64,000 bases of DNA. Origin: Pseudomonadota bacterium. Its GTDB lineage: Bacteria > Desulfobacterota > Desulfovibrionia > Desulfovibrionales > Desulfovibrionaceae. The notes beneath the pieces were generated by a model that saw only the letters and a program-made list of their open reading frames with translations, was not told the origin of the DNA and did no database searches. Below, piece after piece: positions 1 to 9,130 of the stretch. Position 1 is the first letter of the stretch; each line of letters opens with the position of its first letter. The stretch covers positions 62,001-126,000 of the forward strand of contig JAHIUW010000017.1 in the NCBI GenBank assembly GCA_018816865.1, given 5' to 3'. The translations under genes were made by a program, and so were the position numbers.

Positions 1-3
1 ACC

Positions 4-210
4 ATGGACGAACTGCAGCAATTCACCGAGACGATCATCATCTGCGATGAGGACTGCCCCTACGACCCCGTGCGCAAAGTGGCCCTTGTAAGATGTGAGA
101 ACTGCAGCAATGAGGAAGAGGTCGATGTCGTGTCCCTGGAAAATGGCAGGGGCACCGTTTACGGCTTCATGTGCACCCAGTGCGGGCACTTCAACCAACC
201 CTGCGAATAG
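4..210 (+). CDS. small Cys-rich zinc-ribbon-like protein
   Basis: A 68-residue protein with cysteines at 14, 18, 31, 34, 57, 60 and 67. The pairs C31/C34 and C57/C60 are CxxC knuckles about 23 residues apart, the usual layout of a zinc ribbon. There is no signal peptide or membrane segment. It lies 14 bases upstream of a second small protein with two CxxC knuckles, so the two are probably co-transcribed. The ATG is only three bases from the window edge, so its ribosome binding site is not visible and a start further upstream cannot be excluded. No specific family is recognised; metal binding is inferred from the cysteine pattern alone. Confidence 0.6.
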   Translation: MDELQQFTETIIICDEDCPYDPVRKVALVRCENCSNEEEVDVVSLENGRGTVYGFMCTQCGHFNQPCE

Positions 211-224
211 CTAAGGAGAGTCCC

Positions 225-452
225 ATGACCAAGAAAAAATACGAGGTTCAGGCCAGCTGCCCCCACTGCGGCAAGCCGCAGATGCTGCACATCGAGGCCT
301 CGAACTTCGCAGCCCTGCCCCAGGGCAAGGCCCCTGAAGCCCTGACCGGCTGCCCGGATTGCGGCAAGCCCTTCAACGCCCCCGTGAATCCTGACAGCTG
401 TGCCGAATGGGACGACTTCTGCAACGAGATTCATCCCGTGCCCCAGGTCTAG
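225..452 (+). CDS. small double-CxxC protein
   Basis: A 75-residue protein with two CPxCGKP-type knuckles (C12/C15 and C43/C46) plus C59 and C66, resembling a short zinc ribbon. The start is fixed by an AAGGAG at 213-218 placed seven bases before the ATG; the longer reading that begins at 171 overlaps the upstream gene and lacks such a site. It follows the previous Cys-rich gene in the same direction and probably shares its mRNA. No enzymatic motif is visible and the function is unknown. Confidence 0.65.
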   Translation: MTKKKYEVQASCPHCGKPQMLHIEASNFAALPQGKAPEALTGCPDCGKPFNAPVNPDSCAEWDDFCNEIHPVPQV

Positions 453-610
453 CAACAACCTTGAAGACGGCGGTCAGCGCCCCCTCGAACAACACGATCC
501 GACCCTGTCGGCAAAGGGTGAAACGCGCCGGTCGAGGCCTTGAGCCTGTGCCGCAACCCACTCCCTTCCGGCGGGAAAAGGCCCGGCCCGCGGGGGCTTC
601 GTTGCATATA

Positions 611-3600
611 TCAAGACCCGGTGCCCGTCCTGTCCACCTTCGATCTGTTGCGGCCCTTGTCCTTGGCCAGATACATGGCGGCATCGGCCCGGCGCAGCAG
701 ATCGTCCAGGGTTTCGTCCTCAAGGGCCTGGGCCACCCCGATACTCACGGTGCAGCTGACCTCCACTGAACCCCGAACCTTCACCGGCGTCTGCTCCACA
801 CTCGCACGCAGACGTTCAGCCGCGCCCTGGGCCTCATCGATGCCTGTCTCGGGGAGCAGCACGGCGAACTCCTCACCTCCCATGCGGCCCATGATATCCA
901 CATTGCGCAGCACCTTGAGTCCGGTCTGCGCCAAGGACTGGAGCACGTGGTCCCCCACCTCGTGACCGTACGTGTCGTTGACCTCCTTAAAATGATCCAC
1001 ATCCAGCATCAGCAGGGACAAAGCGGCCCCATAACGTTTGGCCCGCCTGAACTCCCGCTCGGCTTCCTCAAGAAAACACCGTCTGTTGACCAGGCCGGTC
1101 AGGCTGTCCGTCGTGGCGAGTTCGCGCAACCGTTCCTCGCTCTTCTTACGCTCGGTGATGTCCTGGACCACCCCGAGCGAGCGCAGCGCCTTGCCCTGCT
1201 CATCGTGCTCCACGATCCGACCCTGCACGAGAATCCAGCGCCATTGGCCGTCAGCGTCCCGGATCCTGAACTCATGCTTCAGGGATAGTTCATCACCCCG
1301 CAGGTACCGGAGCAGTATCTCCTTGGCGGCCTGCAGGTCGTCCGGATGCACCAGTTCGGTCCAGGTCTTGAGATCCATGGGCAGATCAGCAGCAGGGTAG
1401 CCGAAGCTGTCCTGAAACACCTTGGGTGGCAGTTCGAGCTTGCCACTTTGCGGCCACAGCTCCCACAGCCCATACTCCGTGCTGTCCAGGGCCATCTGCA
1501 ACCGTTCCTCGTTCTTGCGCAGGCGCTGCTCCCCATAGTGCCGTTCCGTCATGTCGCGGATCTGCACCAGGATGCACGGCTGTCCATCATAGTGGATCAC
1601 CGACCGGGAGTTCTCCACAAACAACAGGCTGCCATCCCTGGCGATCATCCTCACCTCGTAGTTGAAGCTCCCGGCAGTACCGATGAACGAGGCGATCCTG
1701 GGCCAATCCTCGGCATGGAAGAAACGCTCGACACTGGCTCCCTTGACCTCATGCAGCCGGTACCCGAACAGCTCCTCGGAGGCGGGGTTGCCGTACATCA
1801 GCTCACCCTTCATGGAGCCGATGACAATGGCGTCCTTGGACTGTTCCACCACCACACGATATCGCTCCTCGCTGGACTTCAGTTCCTCTTCTGCACGATA
1901 GCGGTCGCTGACATCAATGATGCAGCAGGCCACCCCCTGCACTAGCCCAAAGGCGTCCACATGCGGCGAATAGAAGGCTGTGAAACGACCCTGCCGCCGG
2001 GCATAGTCCGTATCCATGTCCACGATGGAGGCCTCGCCACCCAGGGCCTTGTCCTCGGTGGGTTTAAACAGGGTCCAGACATCCTCAGGCACCACGTCGC
2101 CGATATGACGGTCCATGAGCCGCTCAAACTCCATGCCCAGCAGGTCGCAGCCCGCTCTGTTGACCATTCGAAACCGCCTGTCCGGCCCGAACAGGCAAAC
2201 AAAGAAGGGGATGGCGTCCAGCATGGTGCGCGTCAGGGATTCGCTTTCCTCAAGGGCCTGCTGAGCCAGCACCTGCTCGGTCTGGTCCTGAACAATGCCA
2301 GTGACCAGGCCGCTGGCCGGATTGATCCGACCGGACAACTCCGCCCAAGCCACAGACCCGTCCGGGTGGCGCAGCCCGGTGCGCAATCTCAAAAAGCCAT
2401 GGACCGCGGACATGGCCTGACACAGTTCATCCTCCAGCGCAGGATCAAGCAGTTGTCCGAATAGGGCGCCGTCCTCAAGCAGTTCGGACTCGCTGTCATA
2501 CCCCAGCATCTCCACCAGACGCTGATTACCGCTGAGCAATCGCCGCCCGTCATCGAGGCGGGCCTCAAAGATGCCGACCTGTGCATTGTCGAATAATTCC
2601 CGGAAGCGCTGCTCGCTGTGGGCCAGGTTCTGCTCGGCCCGTGCCCGGTCCGCCACTTCGAGCCTCAGGCGACGATTCCAGAAAACCATCGTCAGCAGGA
2701 CGACCAGCAACGCAGATCCCCCGGCCCACAGCCAAGGCAGCAAAGCCGATTCAATGCCTGGGGGCGATTCCGGCGGGGCCACCCAACGGGCCATGGCCTG
2801 GGCATGGACGTCTTCAGTGATGGTCGCCAGCGCCTTGTTCAGGATGGTCCGCAGCATGGGCCAGTCGCTGCGGACGCCCATGGCGAATTTGTATGCTTCG
2901 AATTCGATGTGCGAGGCCACCTTGAGGGTGCCCAGGCCGCGCTTGCGGATCTGATAGCCCATGGCCCCCAGATTTCCCACGCAGGCGAAGGCCCGCCCCT
3001 GGGAGACGGCATCCAGGGCTTCGGGCACGGTCCCGACCAAAAGCAGCCTCACCGTCGAATATTCGGTCTGAAACCTCTGGAGGCCTGGAAATCCGCGTAC
3101 AGCGGCGACAGTCTTGCCGGACAGGTCGCCCACCCCGCCGAGAAACGGGGCGTCGATTCGTGTGACCAGCACCGTGGGAAAGCGAACATAAGGCTCCGTG
3201 AACAGCAGCGAGGGGTTCCACTCAGCGGAGGGGGTCAGACAGGTCACCAAATCCAGACTGCGGGACGCCGCGCCATCCTTGACCTGCGACCAGGCCAAGC
3301 CTTGCTGCACCTCGAAAACCAGCCCCGTACGCTCGGACAGGAGCTGCAGAATGTCCGCGCTGTACCCTGAATGGAAGCCCTGGGCATCCACGAAATCCAG
3401 AGGTTCAAGGTCGGGGTGCACCCCGACCTTGACCACGTGCCTACGGCTGAGCCAAGCCCGTTCCTCCTGCGTATATTCAACCATCTGCCCCACGGACAGC
3501 ATCGGCCCCACCCCGTGCTCAAAACGAGGCAGCCATTTGGTACGAAGGCTCTCCAAGGTGCCATCGGCCTTCATGCCGTCGAGTTCGCGCTGCCAGGCAT

Positions 3601-4318
3601 CCAACAACGTGTCCGGGACGGACGGCGAGAAGGCCAGATAACTCGGAAACTCGGACACGGTCAGCACCTTGTGCAATGACTTCGGGTCGACCTCCGCCTG
3701 CCGGGCCAGGGAAGCCATGGTCACATCACTGTTGGCCCACAGTTCGACCCGTCCGTATTTCAGGGCATCGGCGCACAGGGATGGACTCCGATGGCTGACG
3801 ATATTGCTGAACCCATGCTCAAGCAGAAAGGCCTCCGAGGCATAGCCTTGCACCGTGGCGATGCCTCGGACATGCTTGGCTGCCTCCAGGCTGACCAGAG
3901 AGATTCCGCTGTCCTTGTTGGCATAGAGACAGATTCGTTCGGGGATGATCGGACCCACCCACTTGAATTCGCCCTCCCAGGCCGAGGTTCTGGCAGTGGG
4001 GAACAGGACGAGGGACGGATTCAGGCGGCTCCTCTTGAGATTGTCGGCAAAGGCGCCCATCTCGATGGTCACGGGCTGGCCGAGACGTTGGGCAAGCATC
4101 TGAACGGTTTCGACACCGAAACCTACCAATTCGCCGTGTTCATAATAGGCAATGGGGGGCGTATTGATGGTCAGCATCCGCAGGGCAACGTGATCATCTG
4201 CCTGTGCCCCGCCGAAAAAACTCCCAGCCACGAGTATAACCAGAACGACGGCCACTCGCAGTCGCCTCGCAAGCTGGTCTGGATCATGCTGGAAACGCAG
4301 TGAAAAAGAGTGAGCCAT
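611..4318 (-). CDS. membrane diguanylate cyclase: two SBP_bac_3 sensors, PAS repeats, GGDEF
   Basis: A 1235-residue multidomain sensor. A hydrophobic segment at about 22-40 exports two consecutive SBP_bac_3-type solute-binding domains (about 45-270 and 293-515). A second membrane segment at about 526-546 leads to a cytoplasmic chain of about four PAS domains with PAC ends of the QDITER type. The C-terminal GGDEF domain has the active motif GGEEF at 1147-1151 and an RxxD inhibitory site (RNVD) five residues before it, so it should make cyclic di-GMP and be product-inhibited. Amino-acid-like ligands are typical for this sensor type, but the ligand here is unknown. It is divergent from the HD-domain gene at 4648. 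Confidence 0.9.
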   Translation of the reverse strand: MAHSFSLRFQHDPDQLARRLRVAVVLVILVAGSFFGGAQADDHVALRMLTINTPPIAYYEHGELVGFGVETVQMLAQRLGQPVTIEMGAFADNLKRSRLNPSLVLFPTARTSAWEGEFKWVGPIIPERICLYANKDSGISLVSLEAAKHVRGIATVQGYASEAFLLEHGFSNIVSHRSPSLCADALKYGRVELWANSDVTMASLARQAEVDPKSLHKVLTVSEFPSYLAFSPSVPDTLLDAWQRELDGMKADGTLESLRTKWLPRFEHGVGPMLSVGQMVEYTQEERAWLSRRHVVKVGVHPDLEPLDFVDAQGFHSGYSADILQLLSERTGLVFEVQQGLAWSQVKDGAASRSLDLVTCLTPSAEWNPSLLFTEPYVRFPTVLVTRIDAPFLGGVGDLSGKTVAAVRGFPGLQRFQTEYSTVRLLLVGTVPEALDAVSQGRAFACVGNLGAMGYQIRKRGLGTLKVASHIEFEAYKFAMGVRSDWPMLRTILNKALATITEDVHAQAMARWVAPPESPPGIESALLPWLWAGGSALLVVLLTMVFWNRRLRLEVADRARAEQNLAHSEQRFRELFDNAQVGIFEARLDDGRRLLSGNQRLVEMLGYDSESELLEDGALFGQLLDPALEDELCQAMSAVHGFLRLRTGLRHPDGSVAWAELSGRINPASGLVTGIVQDQTEQVLAQQALEESESLTRTMLDAIPFFVCLFGPDRRFRMVNRAGCDLLGMEFERLMDRHIGDVVPEDVWTLFKPTEDKALGGEASIVDMDTDYARRQGRFTAFYSPHVDAFGLVQGVACCIIDVSDRYRAEEELKSSEERYRVVVEQSKDAIVIGSMKGELMYGNPASEELFGYRLHEVKGASVERFFHAEDWPRIASFIGTAGSFNYEVRMIARDGSLLFVENSRSVIHYDGQPCILVQIRDMTERHYGEQRLRKNEERLQMALDSTEYGLWELWPQSGKLELPPKVFQDSFGYPAADLPMDLKTWTELVHPDDLQAAKEILLRYLRGDELSLKHEFRIRDADGQWRWILVQGRIVEHDEQGKALRSLGVVQDITERKKSEERLRELATTDSLTGLVNRRCFLEEAEREFRRAKRYGAALSLLMLDVDHFKEVNDTYGHEVGDHVLQSLAQTGLKVLRNVDIMGRMGGEEFAVLLPETGIDEAQGAAERLRASVEQTPVKVRGSVEVSCTVSIGVAQALEDETLDDLLRRADAAMYLAKDKGRNRSKVDRTGTGS

Positions 4319-4647
4319 CCCTGAACACTACCACAACGAACGAAAGACGTGCAACAAATCCAGAGGGGATTGGTCCCTCTTCAGCCTTCCGGGAAACCCT
4401 CGCACCATCGGGACAAAGCACGTGGCAGACGCCCTGGAAAAACAAGCATCGACGCTCCAACACTCTCCGACACCGAACCATGCATGGGACATGAAGCGAC
4501 CCTCCATTGATTCCCGAGGGGTGGAGCATAGGGAAAACCCCTATTGCCCTTTGATCTACATTTTTGTATGGGTGGTGCCCATTTTAAGGCGTCATACCAC
4601 GTGGATCAGGCCTTGCCAGCGATCTCGACATGCGCCAGGAGCATTAC
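4319..4647. other. divergent intergenic region without a gene
   Basis: About 330 bases separate the divergent cyclase and HD-domain genes and presumably hold both promoters. I see no well-matched -35/-10 pair and no recognisable riboswitch core. Short minus-strand reading frames here have no ribosome binding site and an arbitrary composition. Confidence 0.4.
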
Positions 4648-5577
4648 GTGAATATCACTATCCCGCAGCTTTATGACTTCGTGAACCCGGCCTTTCCGGA
4701 TGCTGTGCTCACGGAGGTCCTGCTCATTGCCAGCGACCTGAAACTGAACGAAGCAACCCGAATCATCCCGGCGATCCACCACGATATCGTCTCGCTTTTC
4801 GATGGCCGCTTCGATGGCTACAGGGGCAGCAACACCAAATACCACGATCTGGAACACACCCTGTCCGTGGTCCTTTGCACCGCGCGGCTGATGCATGGCT
4901 GCGCCATGGACAACGGTCAGGGGGAATTGCGCCCTTTCCTGCTGGGCATCATCTCAGCCTACTACCACGACGTGGGTCTCATCCAGACCAAGGACGACAA
5001 TGAGGGCACGGGCGCCAAATACACGGTTGGCCATGAGGGGCGTTCCATCGCCTTCATGCGGGAGCACCTCTCCAAGGCAGGACTCGACGAACAGGATCAG
5101 AGCGATATCGCGGACATGATCCGCTGCACCATCCTGGCCGCCTCCCCCGACGAGATCGACTTCAGCAGCAAGCAGGTCGGCCACGCAGGGCGCATCATGG
5201 GCACCGCGGACCTTCTGGCCCAGCTTGCTGACCGCAACTACCTGGAGAAGCTCTTGCTGCTGTTCAAGGAATTCGAGGAGGCCAGACTGCCCGGATATGG
5301 CTCAGAACTGGAACTGCTGCGCAAGACCGAGGCCTTCTACACCCACGTGGCCAAGCCCCGGCTGGAAGGGCCGCTGGGCAACTTGCAGGGCTGCATGACC
5401 AAGCACTTCACCCGCCGCTGGAACACAAAACACGACCTTTACGCCGAATCCATCGAACGCAATATGACGCACTTGGCCATCTTGCTGGAGGAATGCGGCG
5501 AATCCTACGAGTGTCTGCTGAACAAACTCAACCGCGCGGGCATCGCCGAACTGGAGCTGCTGCGCCTGGACCAATAG
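4648..5577 (+). CDS. HD-domain protein resembling cyclic-nucleotide phosphodiesterases
   Basis: A soluble protein of 309 residues carrying an HD metal-binding fold. The segment KYHDLEH (H66, D67, H70) resembles the YHNxxH signature of class I 3',5'-cyclic nucleotide phosphodiesterases, and AYYHDVG (H107, D108) supplies the second HD pair. Hydrolysis of a cyclic nucleotide or another phosphoester is therefore plausible, but the substrate is not shown. I chose the GTG at 4648 because CCAGGAG at 4635-4641 sits six bases upstream; the ATG at 4630 lies before that site and has none of its own. It is divergent from the diguanylate cyclase gene and is closed by a long hairpin shared with the histidine kinase gene. 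Confidence 0.75.
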   Translation: MNITIPQLYDFVNPAFPDAVLTEVLLIASDLKLNEATRIIPAIHHDIVSLFDGRFDGYRGSNTKYHDLEHTLSVVLCTARLMHGCAMDNGQGELRPFLLGIISAYYHDVGLIQTKDDNEGTGAKYTVGHEGRSIAFMREHLSKAGLDEQDQSDIADMIRCTILAASPDEIDFSSKQVGHAGRIMGTADLLAQLADRNYLEKLLLLFKEFEEARLPGYGSELELLRKTEAFYTHVAKPRLEGPLGNLQGCMTKHFTRRWNTKHDLYAESIERNMTHLAILLEECGESYECLLNKLNRAGIAELELLRLDQ

Positions 5578-5592
5578 CCCCCAGGTGACTCC

Positions 5593-5646
5593 CCGAATAC
5601 AGGCGGGCCGCCGGAGAAGACTCTCCGGCGGCCCGCCTGTATTCGG
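5593..5646. terminator. 25-bp perfect inverted repeat between convergent genes
   Basis: The arms 5593-5617 and 5622-5646 are perfect complements separated by a 4-base loop. The hairpin lies 15 bases after one stop codon and 10 bases before the stop of the opposite gene, so it can terminate both transcripts. It is GC-rich in the middle and lacks a long T run. Confidence 0.85.
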
Positions 5647-5656
5647 AAAGAATGCG

Positions 5657-7969
5657 TCAGATAGGCAAACGGATGATGAACGTCGCCCCACGTCCGGGGG
5701 CCGAATTCACGGCAAAGGTGCCGCCGTGATTATCCGTGATGATGAAGTAGGAGACGGACAGGCCCAACCCCGTGCCCTGTCCCACGTCCTTGGTGGTGAA
5801 GAAGGGTTCAAAGATCCGCCGCCGGGTCTCCCCGTCCATGCCCGGGCCATTGTCGGAGATCTCCACCCGCACCCAATCGCCATCGCGTCTGGTGTGGAGC
5901 CTGAGCACCGGCGTCCCTGGAGAACCATGCGTGGACATGGCCTGGGCGGCGTTGCGAAACAGGTTCAGAAAAACCTGCTCGATCTCGGTGGCCGAGCACA
6001 TCACCGGGGGCAGAGCAGGGTCATAGTCCCGCTCCACATGGATCTTCCTGAAATCATACTGACGCTTGAGGTCGTATTCGCTGCCCACCAGCTCCAGCGC
6101 CTTTTCCAAAAGCGACGCCAAATCGCTCAAGGCCCGCTTGGATTCGCTGGCCCGGCTGAACTCCAGCATATTGGACACGATCTGCGCGGCCCGCATGCCG
6201 CATTCGCGGATCCCGTCCAACATGCGCAACACCCCCCGCTGCTGCAGGTAGCGGTCAATGAGTTCCAGGGGACAACCAATTTCCTCGGCAACCTTGATAT
6301 TGGCCTCGAACCGAGGCGACAGACGCCTGATGATATTCTGCGACCCCTGGAGGATACCCCCCAGCGGATTGTTGATTTCATGGGCCATGCCTGCGGCCAA
6401 TCCGCCCACGGACATCATTTTCTCCGTCTGAATCATCATCTCTTCCATCTGCACCCGGTCGGTCACATTGGCGATGACGATGACCACGCCTTCGGCTCCT
6501 GCCAGGGGGTGGATGTCAATGGACCGATAGATCGTCCGCCCATTTTGCACGCCCATGATCTTGTCGTGGGACACCGAACGTCGTTCGCGCATGGCCTCGG
6601 ACATCAGGTCGAGAAAAGAGCCGCTTGCCGGGCACGAGGTGGCCACGTCCCGACCCAGGGCCTGGGTCCTGGACACGCCCATCTCCTCCTCGGCGCGCCG
6701 GTTCCACAAGGTGATCCTGTTCTCGACATCCACTCCAAGGACGATCATCGGCATGGAATCGATGATGTCCTGAAGGTGGCTTCGTGTCTGCTTCTCAGCC
6801 GCCTCAGCCACCCTGCGGTCCCTGATCTCACGGCGCAGATTTCTGTCGTACTGCTCCAGTCGATCCATGAAATGGTTGAAGTAGCTCGCCACCCGGCCCA
6901 TCTCGTCCTTGGAGTGTTCGGCCAGACGGACCGTGAACTCGCCCTCGGAGGCCTTGGCGAATCCCGTGCCCAGTTCCTTGAGCGACGACGTCACGGACAT
7001 CCCAACCCACCAGGCAAACGGCAACCCCAGGCAGAGCAACGTCAACACCACCATCAAAGCCACGCGGCGCAGGTAGATCAAGGGGGCCTTGAAGTCATCA
7101 AGATAGCCGCTGGCGGCAACGATCCAGTCCACCTCGGGCAGATAATTGTAGATGACGATCTTCTCGCGGGGATCAGGGTCTCCAGGGTTTTTCCACCAGT
7201 ATTGGATCTTCCCGAATTTTTTGGAGACCATCTCCCGGATCAACTCCCGGCCCTTGGCGCCCTTGACGTTCAACACATTCCCCGAAAGGAACGGATGCGC
7301 CACCAAGTTGCCGAGGGAATCGACCACAAAGGCATAGCCATCCCGCCCAAAGCGTTGGGCCAGGATGCTGCGTCGAAAATCGCGCACATCAACCAATTCG
7401 CGGAATTCCTCCCTGTAGGAGCTGACGGAAATGACCCAGTCCCAGGGCTCGAAATAGGACATGTACAGAGCCTTGGGCCTGAGCGATTCCTCGCCTGGGT
7501 TCTTCCAGTAATATTCGAGGTACCCTTCCTTGCGCATCAACTGCTGCTGGACAAAATCAAAACCCGAGACGTCCCGGCCCAGATTATCCGCAATGGGGTG
7601 CACGACCACAATGCCCTTGCTGTCCAGGCAATAGATGTAGCCCGTCTTGCCGATGCGCTGGGCAAGCAGCACCTCCTGGGCCAACTGCTTGGCGGTGGCC
7701 TCGGTCATGACGCCACGTTTCGCCCGCTGATAATAGCTTTGCACGATCTCACGATTTTTCTCGGCCACAGCGCGCAGCCGATTGCGCACGGAAACATCCA
7801 CCGATGTCCTGACCAATTCCAGAAGCGTGGCGGAGCTGTTGGAGAGTTCGTTCTCGATGTTGCGCTGCAGGGTATCCTGGACCAGTGTGTACAGCACAAG
7901 CCCACCGACCAGGAGCGTTCCGGCGAAGATCAGAAAAAAGCCTGCGAATATCTTGGTGCGAATGTTCAT
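5657..7969 (-). CDS. membrane sensor histidine kinase (tandem Cache-HAMP-PAS-HisKA-HATPase)
   Basis: A 770-residue kinase. Membrane segments at about 7-30 and 303-325 enclose two Cache-like modules, each ending in a WKNPG motif followed by a WDWVI or VDWIV segment. A HAMP linker (about 325-378) and a PAS domain (about 395-505) follow. The HisKA motif AAGMAHEINNP places the phosphoacceptor at H530. The ATPase domain has an N-box (FLNLFRNA), DNGPGMD and GTGLGLS. The product should autophosphorylate on binding a small external ligand. No response regulator gene is adjacent, so its partner lies elsewhere. The ATG at 7969 begins the first membrane segment; its ribosome binding site is weak. Confidence 0.92.
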   Translation of the reverse strand: MNIRTKIFAGFFLIFAGTLLVGGLVLYTLVQDTLQRNIENELSNSSATLLELVRTSVDVSVRNRLRAVAEKNREIVQSYYQRAKRGVMTEATAKQLAQEVLLAQRIGKTGYIYCLDSKGIVVVHPIADNLGRDVSGFDFVQQQLMRKEGYLEYYWKNPGEESLRPKALYMSYFEPWDWVISVSSYREEFRELVDVRDFRRSILAQRFGRDGYAFVVDSLGNLVAHPFLSGNVLNVKGAKGRELIREMVSKKFGKIQYWWKNPGDPDPREKIVIYNYLPEVDWIVAASGYLDDFKAPLIYLRRVALMVVLTLLCLGLPFAWWVGMSVTSSLKELGTGFAKASEGEFTVRLAEHSKDEMGRVASYFNHFMDRLEQYDRNLRREIRDRRVAEAAEKQTRSHLQDIIDSMPMIVLGVDVENRITLWNRRAEEEMGVSRTQALGRDVATSCPASGSFLDLMSEAMRERRSVSHDKIMGVQNGRTIYRSIDIHPLAGAEGVVIVIANVTDRVQMEEMMIQTEKMMSVGGLAAGMAHEINNPLGGILQGSQNIIRRLSPRFEANIKVAEEIGCPLELIDRYLQQRGVLRMLDGIRECGMRAAQIVSNMLEFSRASESKRALSDLASLLEKALELVGSEYDLKRQYDFRKIHVERDYDPALPPVMCSATEIEQVFLNLFRNAAQAMSTHGSPGTPVLRLHTRRDGDWVRVEISDNGPGMDGETRRRIFEPFFTTKDVGQGTGLGLSVSYFIITDNHGGTFAVNSAPGRGATFIIRLPI

Positions 7970-8077
7970 TGCTGCTCGCCCGAGGATTTGGGGGTGCTTT
8001 TGAATCTCATGGGGTTCACTTGCCGGGGCAACCTGAAATGTAAATCAATCCCGGCACAAATCAAAGCGCGCTCGCAA

Positions 8078-8437
8078 TCATTGATGCCCCTCGCCCTCTT
8101 GCCCGCACTCGCGCCGGGCCGAAGAACAACTGGCCCGTCCCAGGGCGTTGCAAATCTTGTGGGGCGACATCAATGGATGGTGCGCCCAAATCTCATACAC
8201 CGTCCGGCCATCAATCTCCCGGGGCTGAATCCGAACCTGCAAACCGTCGACCGTCTCCCGGGCCTTCGCAACCAAGCGCTGGGCATCAGCCTCCGTTCCC
8301 AGGCAAGTGCAGAGTTGAAATTCCTCTCCGGGTTGCGCAGCCAAGTTTTCATTCATGGCCATCGCCACACCCGGCACCGACAGCGACAACAGGAACGCCA
8401 GCATTGCCGGCAGCGCCATTGCACAGATCAACCGCAT
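8078..8437 (-). CDS. small exported SPOR-like protein
   Basis: A protein of 119 residues. The start is set at the ATG at 8437, which has GGGAGG eight bases upstream and opens a clear signal peptide (positive start, hydrophobic core, VAMA cleavage region). The mature part contains an LCTCLGT segment, then an alternating pattern (AQRLVAKARE, VRIQPREIDG, YEIWAHHPLM) resembling a single SPOR domain, which in other proteins binds denuded peptidoglycan. Five cysteines remain after cleavage. It lies 22 bases downstream of the thioredoxin-like gene in the same direction and is probably co-transcribed with it, which fits a periplasmic disulfide substrate or partner (inference). Confidence 0.65.
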   Translation of the reverse strand: MRLICAMALPAMLAFLLSLSVPGVAMAMNENLAAQPGEEFQLCTCLGTEADAQRLVAKARETVDGLQVRIQPREIDGRTVYEIWAHHPLMSPHKICNALGRASCSSARRECGQEGEGHQ

Positions 8438-8459
8438 CCCAACCTCCCTGGCAGCTGGC

Positions 8460-8972
8460 TCATTGCCCCAGCAGGGCTCCAATGCCCTCAAACAGTGCCT
8501 TGGGGGCCATCAGCCCCACATGCTCGATCCGCAAAATGCCCTCCCTGTCCCAGACCATGGTCTTGGGAATCGCCTGCACTGCAAAGGCCGGCATCACATC
8601 CTCCCGGGCGTGGAACGTGGGGAAATTCAATCCGGCCTGTTGGGCATAATTGGCAGCCGATTGCGCATCGAAATCAAGGGCCACACCGATCATGAGCAGG
8701 TCCCCTTCTCCCAGGGTCTCCCGCAGCTTGATCAGATGAGGCATCTCCTTCCGGCAGGGACCGCACCAGGACGCCCAAAAATTAACCAGAACAACCTTGC
8801 CCCGCCCTCGCTCCACCATGGTCTTCAAGCCGTCTGAGTCCACACTGTCCATGGCATCGGCCCAGCCAGGGCCAATGCCCGGCCCCAAGCCAAGCAGCAC
8901 CACAAGCATCAACACCCAGAGTAATCGGGGCAAAACGGCCTTCGCAGACAAGCTGTTCTCCTTGACATCCAT
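8460..8972 (-). CDS. TlpA-like membrane-anchored thioredoxin
   Basis: A protein of 170 residues with an N-terminal hydrophobic anchor or signal (about 14-38) and a thioredoxin fold with the redox motif WCGPC (C70, C73). The later IPKTMVWD segment carries the conserved cis-proline. This is the ResA/TlpA/AhpC-TSA arrangement of periplasmic thiol-disulfide reductases, which reduce apocytochromes or other exported proteins. The ATG at 8972 is preferred over a TTG two codons upstream; neither has a strong ribosome binding site. It is the first gene of a probable two-gene unit with the SPOR-like protein. Confidence 0.85.
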   Translation of the reverse strand: MDVKENSLSAKAVLPRLLWVLMLVVLLGLGPGIGPGWADAMDSVDSDGLKTMVERGRGKVVLVNFWASWCGPCRKEMPHLIKLRETLGEGDLLMIGVALDFDAQSAANYAQQAGLNFPTFHAREDVMPAFAVQAIPKTMVWDREGILRIEHVGLMAPKALFEGIGALLGQ

Positions 8973-9130
8973 ATGCAAACGTCCGAAACTTTAGTACTTA
9001 AAATACATTAAAAGTGTGTGATTACAATAGATTTTCTGCCGATCCACTTTCAAGGTGGGATTGACCTCGCGATCAGGTCGATTAGGGTGGGAACAGCATC
9101 AGGACATTGTCACCCTGCGAGTCCGTATCC

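Noticed and set aside
4284-4529. An 81-codon minus-strand frame upstream of the cyclase
   Set aside because: It overlaps the cyclase start, has no ribosome site and shows no recognisable composition.
4319-4629. A cyclic di-GMP riboswitch in front of the cyclase gene
   Set aside because: I looked for a GEMM-like core on both strands and found no convincing match. Only a covariance-model search would be decisive.
5585-8695. A 1036-codon plus-strand reading frame
   Set aside because: It is antisense to the histidine kinase and thioredoxin-like genes, reads as His/Gly/Pro-rich low-information protein and has no domain. GC-rich codon use on the true strand creates it.
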